The notes below the pieces were generated by a model. The model was not told the DNA's origin. It searched no databases and saw only the letters and a program-made list of their open reading frames with translations. Positions 4,657-6,244 of a stretch of DNA of 6,244 nt are shown piece after piece (the first letter of the stretch is position 1; every line of letters starts with the position of its first letter). This DNA is from an uncultured Eubacteriales bacterium (GTDB taxonomy: Bacteria; Bacillota; Clostridia; Peptostreptococcales; Anaerovoracaceae). Location of the stretch: the NCBI GenBank assembly GCA_910585135.1, contig CAJUEB010000132.1, forward strand, positions 1-6,244, read 5' to 3'. The translations under genes and the position numbers were made by a program.

Positions 4657-5928
4657 CTATTCCTCTACCCGCATGATGTTTGCGCCCAAAGACCTGAGCT
4701 TTTCCACGAAATTCTCATAGCCTCTGTCAACATGGTAGATCTGGGAAACTTCCGTCGTGCCGTCCGCCACCAGCCCAGTCAATACCACCGCTGCACCGGC
4801 CCTGAGGTCAGTCGCTACCACCTGCGCGCCCTGAAGCGTCTTATCGCCTGGAATGATCGCACAATTTCCATTCGTTTTGATATTCGCACCCATCCTGTTG
4901 AACTCCCCAACGTGCATGAACCTGTTTTCAAAAACCGTTTCGATCACGACGCTTGGTCCTTTTGCGACCGTCAGCAACGCCATAAACGGCGACTGCATAT
5001 CCGTCGGAAATCCCGGATATGGCAGCGTCTTGATGTCCGTCGAATTGATCGGCCTGCGGTCGCCCCGGACCACTAAACCTTCATCGGTCATCTGAATTTC
5101 CGCACCGCATTCCCGAAGCTTTGCGATCACGGCTTTCAGATGATCGGCTACGATATTCTTAATCAGCACATTGCCGCCTGTCATCACAGCGCCCACCATG
5201 AACGTTCCCGCTTCGATCCGATCAGGAATCACGTGGTGGGAAACGCCTTTTAAGCTTTCTACGCCCTCTATTTTTATCGTATCCGTACCCGCGCCTTTGA
5301 TGCGCGCTCCCATCTTGTTCAAAACATTCGCCAGATCAACGATTTCCGGTTCCTGTGCGGCGTTTTCGAGAATCGTCACGCCATCGGCAAGCGTAGCTGC
5401 CATGACGATCACTTCCGTAGCGCCCACGCTGGGAAAATCCAGGTAAATCGTGCTGCCTGAAAGCTTTTCCACCTTCGCATCGACGATTCCCCGGTTAAGT
5501 TGTGCTTCATCGATCTCCACGCCCATTGCCCGAAGACCCTTTAAGTGCAGCTCCACCGGCCGCTTTCCGATCGCACACCCGCCTGGCAGATGGATGATCG
5601 CCCGCCCAGTCCGAATCAGCAGCGCCCCTAAAACCAGAATCGAAGCACGCATCATCTTTACCAGATCAAACGGCGCTTCCCATGAAATCTCCCCAGCAGC
5701 TTCTATCTGCACGCAATTATGCGCAAGATCCATCTCAACCGATGCGCCAAGGCTCTCCAAAAGCTTACACATTACTTCCACGTCCCTAAGCGCCGGAACA
5801 TCCTTTATTTCGCATTTTTCTTCCGTTAAAAGCGCCGCTGCCATAATAGGAAGCACTGCATTCTTCGAGCCGCTTATCTTGACCTCGCCTCTAAGCGGTG
5901 CGCTTTTTTGTACTAAGAACTTTGCCAC
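4657..5928 (-). CDS. murA: UDP-N-acetylglucosamine 1-carboxyvinyltransferase (MurA)
   Basis: MurA transfers enolpyruvate from phosphoenolpyruvate to UDP-N-acetylglucosamine, the first committed cytoplasmic step of peptidoglycan synthesis. At 423 residues it is full length (family 417-430). Key residues are present: K22 and N23 in SGSKNA, R94, the catalytic C118 in GGCAIGKRPVELH (so fosfomycin sensitivity is expected at this residue) with R123, D310 in YPGFPTDMQ, D374/R376 in TDLRAG, and R402 in VDRGYE. The start codon is GTG at 5928, supported by GGAGG at 5935-5939 (six bases away) and by the N-terminal alignment MAKFLVQ. It has its own promoter and terminator, so it is a single-gene unit here. 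Many Firmicutes carry two MurA paralogues; I cannot say which this one is. Confidence 0.97.
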   Translation of the reverse strand: MAKFLVQKSAPLRGEVKISGSKNAVLPIMAAALLTEEKCEIKDVPALRDVEVMCKLLESLGASVEMDLAHNCVQIEAAGEISWEAPFDLVKMMRASILVLGALLIRTGRAIIHLPGGCAIGKRPVELHLKGLRAMGVEIDEAQLNRGIVDAKVEKLSGSTIYLDFPSVGATEVIVMAATLADGVTILENAAQEPEIVDLANVLNKMGARIKGAGTDTIKIEGVESLKGVSHHVIPDRIEAGTFMVGAVMTGGNVLIKNIVADHLKAVIAKLRECGAEIQMTDEGLVVRGDRRPINSTDIKTLPYPGFPTDMQSPFMALLTVAKGPSVVIETVFENRFMHVGEFNRMGANIKTNGNCAIIPGDKTLQGAQVVATDLRAGAAVVLTGLVADGTTEVSQIYHVDRGYENFVEKLRSLGANIMRVEE

Positions 5929-5963
5929 TTTTTTCCTCCGAAATATTGATACCAGACCAGAAT

Positions 5964-5992
5964 ATTATACTGTGCTTTTCAGATTTTTTCAA
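5964..5992 (-). promoter_or_regulatory. murA promoter (sigma-70 type)
   Basis: TTGAAA (5992-5987), a 17-bp spacer and TATAAT (5969-5964) lie 36 bp upstream of the GTG start. The hexamers and spacing are close to ideal, implying strong constitutive transcription with a short leader of about 29 nt. Confidence 0.88.
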
Positions 5993-6007
5993 GGTATACA
6001 CACGATA

Positions 6008-6069
6008 AGGAAGAGGTTTACAAGTTTTACACATAAGGGGAGCAAAACGTATTCAGAAAACCTCTTCCT
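6008..6069. repeat. 12-bp inverted repeat upstream of the murA promoter
   Basis: AGGAAGAGGTTT (6008-6019) and AAACCTCTTCCT (6058-6069) are perfect inverted copies 38 bp apart. A second nested pair, GTTTT (6024-6028) and AAAAC (6044-6048), lies between them. There is no T-run on either side, so this is not a terminator. It sits just upstream of the murA -35 and could be a regulatory site or a mobile-repeat remnant. Confidence 0.7.
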
Positions 6070-6104
6070 CGTTATTATTGTTGCCAAACGTCTTTTTTTC
6101 ACGC

Positions 6105-6134
6105 AAAAAAAAGGCAATTAATTTCGCGCCTTTT
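6105..6134 (-). terminator. Intrinsic terminator of the zinc-ribbon gene
   Basis: AAAAGGC (6134-6128) pairs with GCCTTTT (6115-6109) across a 12-nt loop, and four more T follow on the minus strand. It begins 14 bp after the stop codon of the partial gene. Confidence 0.75.
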
Positions 6135-6148
6135 GCTTGCTCATTATT

Positions 6149-6244
6149 TTATAATGACTGTAATTCCTTCAGGCATGCGCCGCACACGTTTTTGCCCTTG
6201 ATCTGCTTCACCTCGTCGGAGCTGCCGCAGAACACGCATGCCGG
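6149..6244 (-). CDS. C-terminal part of a small zinc-ribbon protein (partial)
   Basis: The last 31 codons of a gene enter from the right edge; its start lies outside the window. The visible protein has CVFC, 14 residues, then CGAC, and ends KELQSL with a TAA stop. The CxxC-x14-CxxC arrangement, with CVFCGSSDEV and CGACLKEL, resembles the zinc-binding domain of ClpX (CSFCGKS...CDECIEL) and, less closely, the anti-sigma factor Gin/CsfB. Because it stops right after the finger, it is not ClpX itself. A terminator follows at once. Function unknown; zinc binding by the four Cys is likely. Confidence 0.7.
   Translation of the reverse strand, partial: PACVFCGSSDEVKQIKGKNVCGACLKELQSL

Overview
All recognisable genes in this window lie on the minus strand, so the genetic order runs from high to low coordinates: a C-terminal fragment of a small zinc-ribbon protein, murA, feoA, feoB, a FeoB-associated Cys-rich membrane protein, and rubrerythrin. 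Strong AGGAGG-type ribosome binding sites, an NDE-type FeoA/FeoB pair with a FeoB-associated Cys-rich protein, a two-domain rubrerythrin and a GTG-started MurA together suggest a strictly or mostly anaerobic member of the Firmicutes. A Negativicutes or Clostridia origin is plausible, but the sequence alone does not settle it.

Layout from right to left. At 6149-6244 is the end of a CxxC...CxxC protein, followed by an intrinsic terminator (6105-6134). At 5929-6104 is the murA upstream region, with a 12-bp inverted repeat and a clear TTGAAA-N17-TATAAT promoter. MurA (4657-5928) commits UDP-GlcNAc to peptidoglycan synthesis and ends at a hairpin terminator (4530-4555). The feoA promoter (4468-4496) overlaps two GTTAG-N6-CTAA dyads. 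It drives feoA (4200-4415), whose 3' end runs into an array of four 77-bp tandem repeats (3924 to about 4233). A second pair of related operator-like sites (3792-3830) precedes a leader of about 270 nt and feoB (1513-3525). The Cys-rich gene (1235-1495) follows feoB closely, and its 3' end is also repeated in tandem downstream (1048-1261) before a terminator (1000-1033). Rubrerythrin (265-819) has its own promoter region. It is followed by about six degenerate 31-32 bp repeats (97-270) and a 17-bp-stem terminator (51-103).

Functionally, FeoA, FeoB and the Cys-rich protein form a ferrous iron uptake system. Rubrerythrin is an iron-dependent peroxide-detoxifying enzyme of anaerobes, so the left two thirds of the window is an iron acquisition and oxidative-stress neighbourhood beside a cell-wall gene.

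The unexpected content is non-coding. Three consecutive transcription units each end in their own, mutually different, tandem repeats. For feoA and the Cys-rich gene the repeat unit appears to include the stop-codon region of the gene itself. The 77-bp feoA units fold into a stem-loop whose base changes between copies preserve pairing, including G-U pairs that are only possible in RNA of the feo sense strand. This makes it a candidate structured RNA element between feoA and feoB.
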